Part shown: piece after piece, positions 63,957 through 64,000 of the stretch
How the letters are laid out: the number at the start of each line of letters is the position of its first letter
Numbering within the stretch: position 1 is the first letter of the stretch
Assembly (NCBI RefSeq): GCF_029210365.1
Contig: NZ_JARGES010000055.1
Location: forward strand, 163,354 to 227,353
DNA from: Mesorhizobium sp. YIM 152430
Lineage (GTDB): Bacteria > Pseudomonadota > Alphaproteobacteria > Rhizobiales > Rhizobiaceae
Length of the DNA stretch: 64,000 bases
Direction: 5' to 3'
Made by a program: the position numbers and the translations under genes
Notes under the pieces: model-generated
The model's input: only the letters and a program-made list of their open reading frames with translations
Told to the model about the DNA's origin: nothing
Database searches by the model: none

Positions 63957-64000
63957 TGGTTGCGGGGGTAGGATTTGAACCTACGACCTTCAGGTTATGA
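63957..64000 (-). tRNA. tRNA-Met (anticodon CAT), partial
   Basis: Only the 3' half is in the window: the anticodon CAT at 63997-63999, the T-loop GGTTCAAATCC and the 3' CCA at 63957. The T-stem and acceptor 3' strand (CCCCCGCA) are intact. The 5' half lies beyond the right edge, so elongator versus other CAT tRNAs (including tRNA-Ile2) cannot be fully decided; the sequence favours tRNA-Met. Confidence 0.88.

Overview
The window is high-GC DNA coding densely on both strands, with short Shine-Dalgarno leaders, many 1-4 nt gene overlaps and frequent GTG/TTG starts. The gene families point to an alphaproteobacterium of the order Hyphomicrobiales, probably a Phyllobacteriaceae- or Rhizobiaceae-like soil, plant or marine bacterium. 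The indicators are a 1258-residue B12-dependent ribonucleotide reductase, an ExoD protein, an entericidin-like lipoprotein, a TAXI-type fused TRAP transporter, HWE/HisKA_2-type signalling, the TmpA/TmpB phosphonate pair, a non-pyrrolysine MttB-family demethylation cluster and CCCCTCATCCG/CTCCCCTTGTGGGAG palindromic repeats. The genus cannot be named from the sequence alone. It looks like chromosomal core DNA with accessory patches. There is no rRNA, CRISPR array, integrase or transposase.

Layout. 1-2866: the end of a peptide-type ABC ATPase and two M20 amidohydrolases separated by a perfect 41-bp inverted repeat. 2902-5631: tmpA-tmpB (organophosphonate oxidation) divergent from a LysR regulator. 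6016-7985: tRNA-Ser, glutaminase and a methyltransferase. 8099-14492: photolyase, flavin amine oxidase, DUF1365, cyclopropane-fatty-acid-synthase-like methyltransferase and a cytochrome P450, a set resembling the singlet-oxygen (sigmaE/ChrR) regulons of other alphaproteobacteria. 14505-18333: a periplasmic nucleotidase and an Lrp/alanine dehydrogenase pair. 19140-22284: a cysK-alaX-sseA-GNAT operon read leftward. 22521-27632: a ChrR-like cupin protein without its zinc cysteines, an SDR, two MFS transporters and a hydrolase. 27689-32170: a DEAD-box helicase with a long leader, threonine ammonia-lyase and TrkH.

The most distinctive block is 32176-47342. It encodes a corrinoid-dependent methyl-transfer system: an MttB-family quaternary-amine methyltransferase, a corrinoid protein, a DUF1638 protein, the PF13769 protein, a MetF-like reductase, a methylcorrinoid:tetrahydrofolate methyltransferase and a RACo-type ASKHA/2Fe-2S reactivase. 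An adenine deaminase and a TAXI-TRAP transporter follow. The inferred path runs from quaternary amine to methyl-Co(III) corrinoid, methyl-THF and methylene-THF, with reactivation of accidentally oxidised Co(II). A 22-bp palindrome sits in the divergent control region. TmpA/TmpB elsewhere in the window are expected to release glycine betaine from its phosphonate analogue, so the two modules could form one route; this link is inferred.

47441-56469 holds tRNA-Leu, a small lipoprotein, a sensor kinase, hydrolases, a Usp protein, a methyltransferase/DUF2156 pair, xanthine phosphoribosyltransferase, a Nudix hydrolase and a Pit phosphate transporter. 56470-60805 is nrdJ behind a long upstream region with a textbook NrdR box. 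60872-63779 is a more accessory end: an AT-richer orphan ImmA/IrrE protease, a DUF559 protein bracketed by palindromic repeats, a ParB-like mini-protein and a divergent SDR. The window ends inside a tRNA-Met gene.
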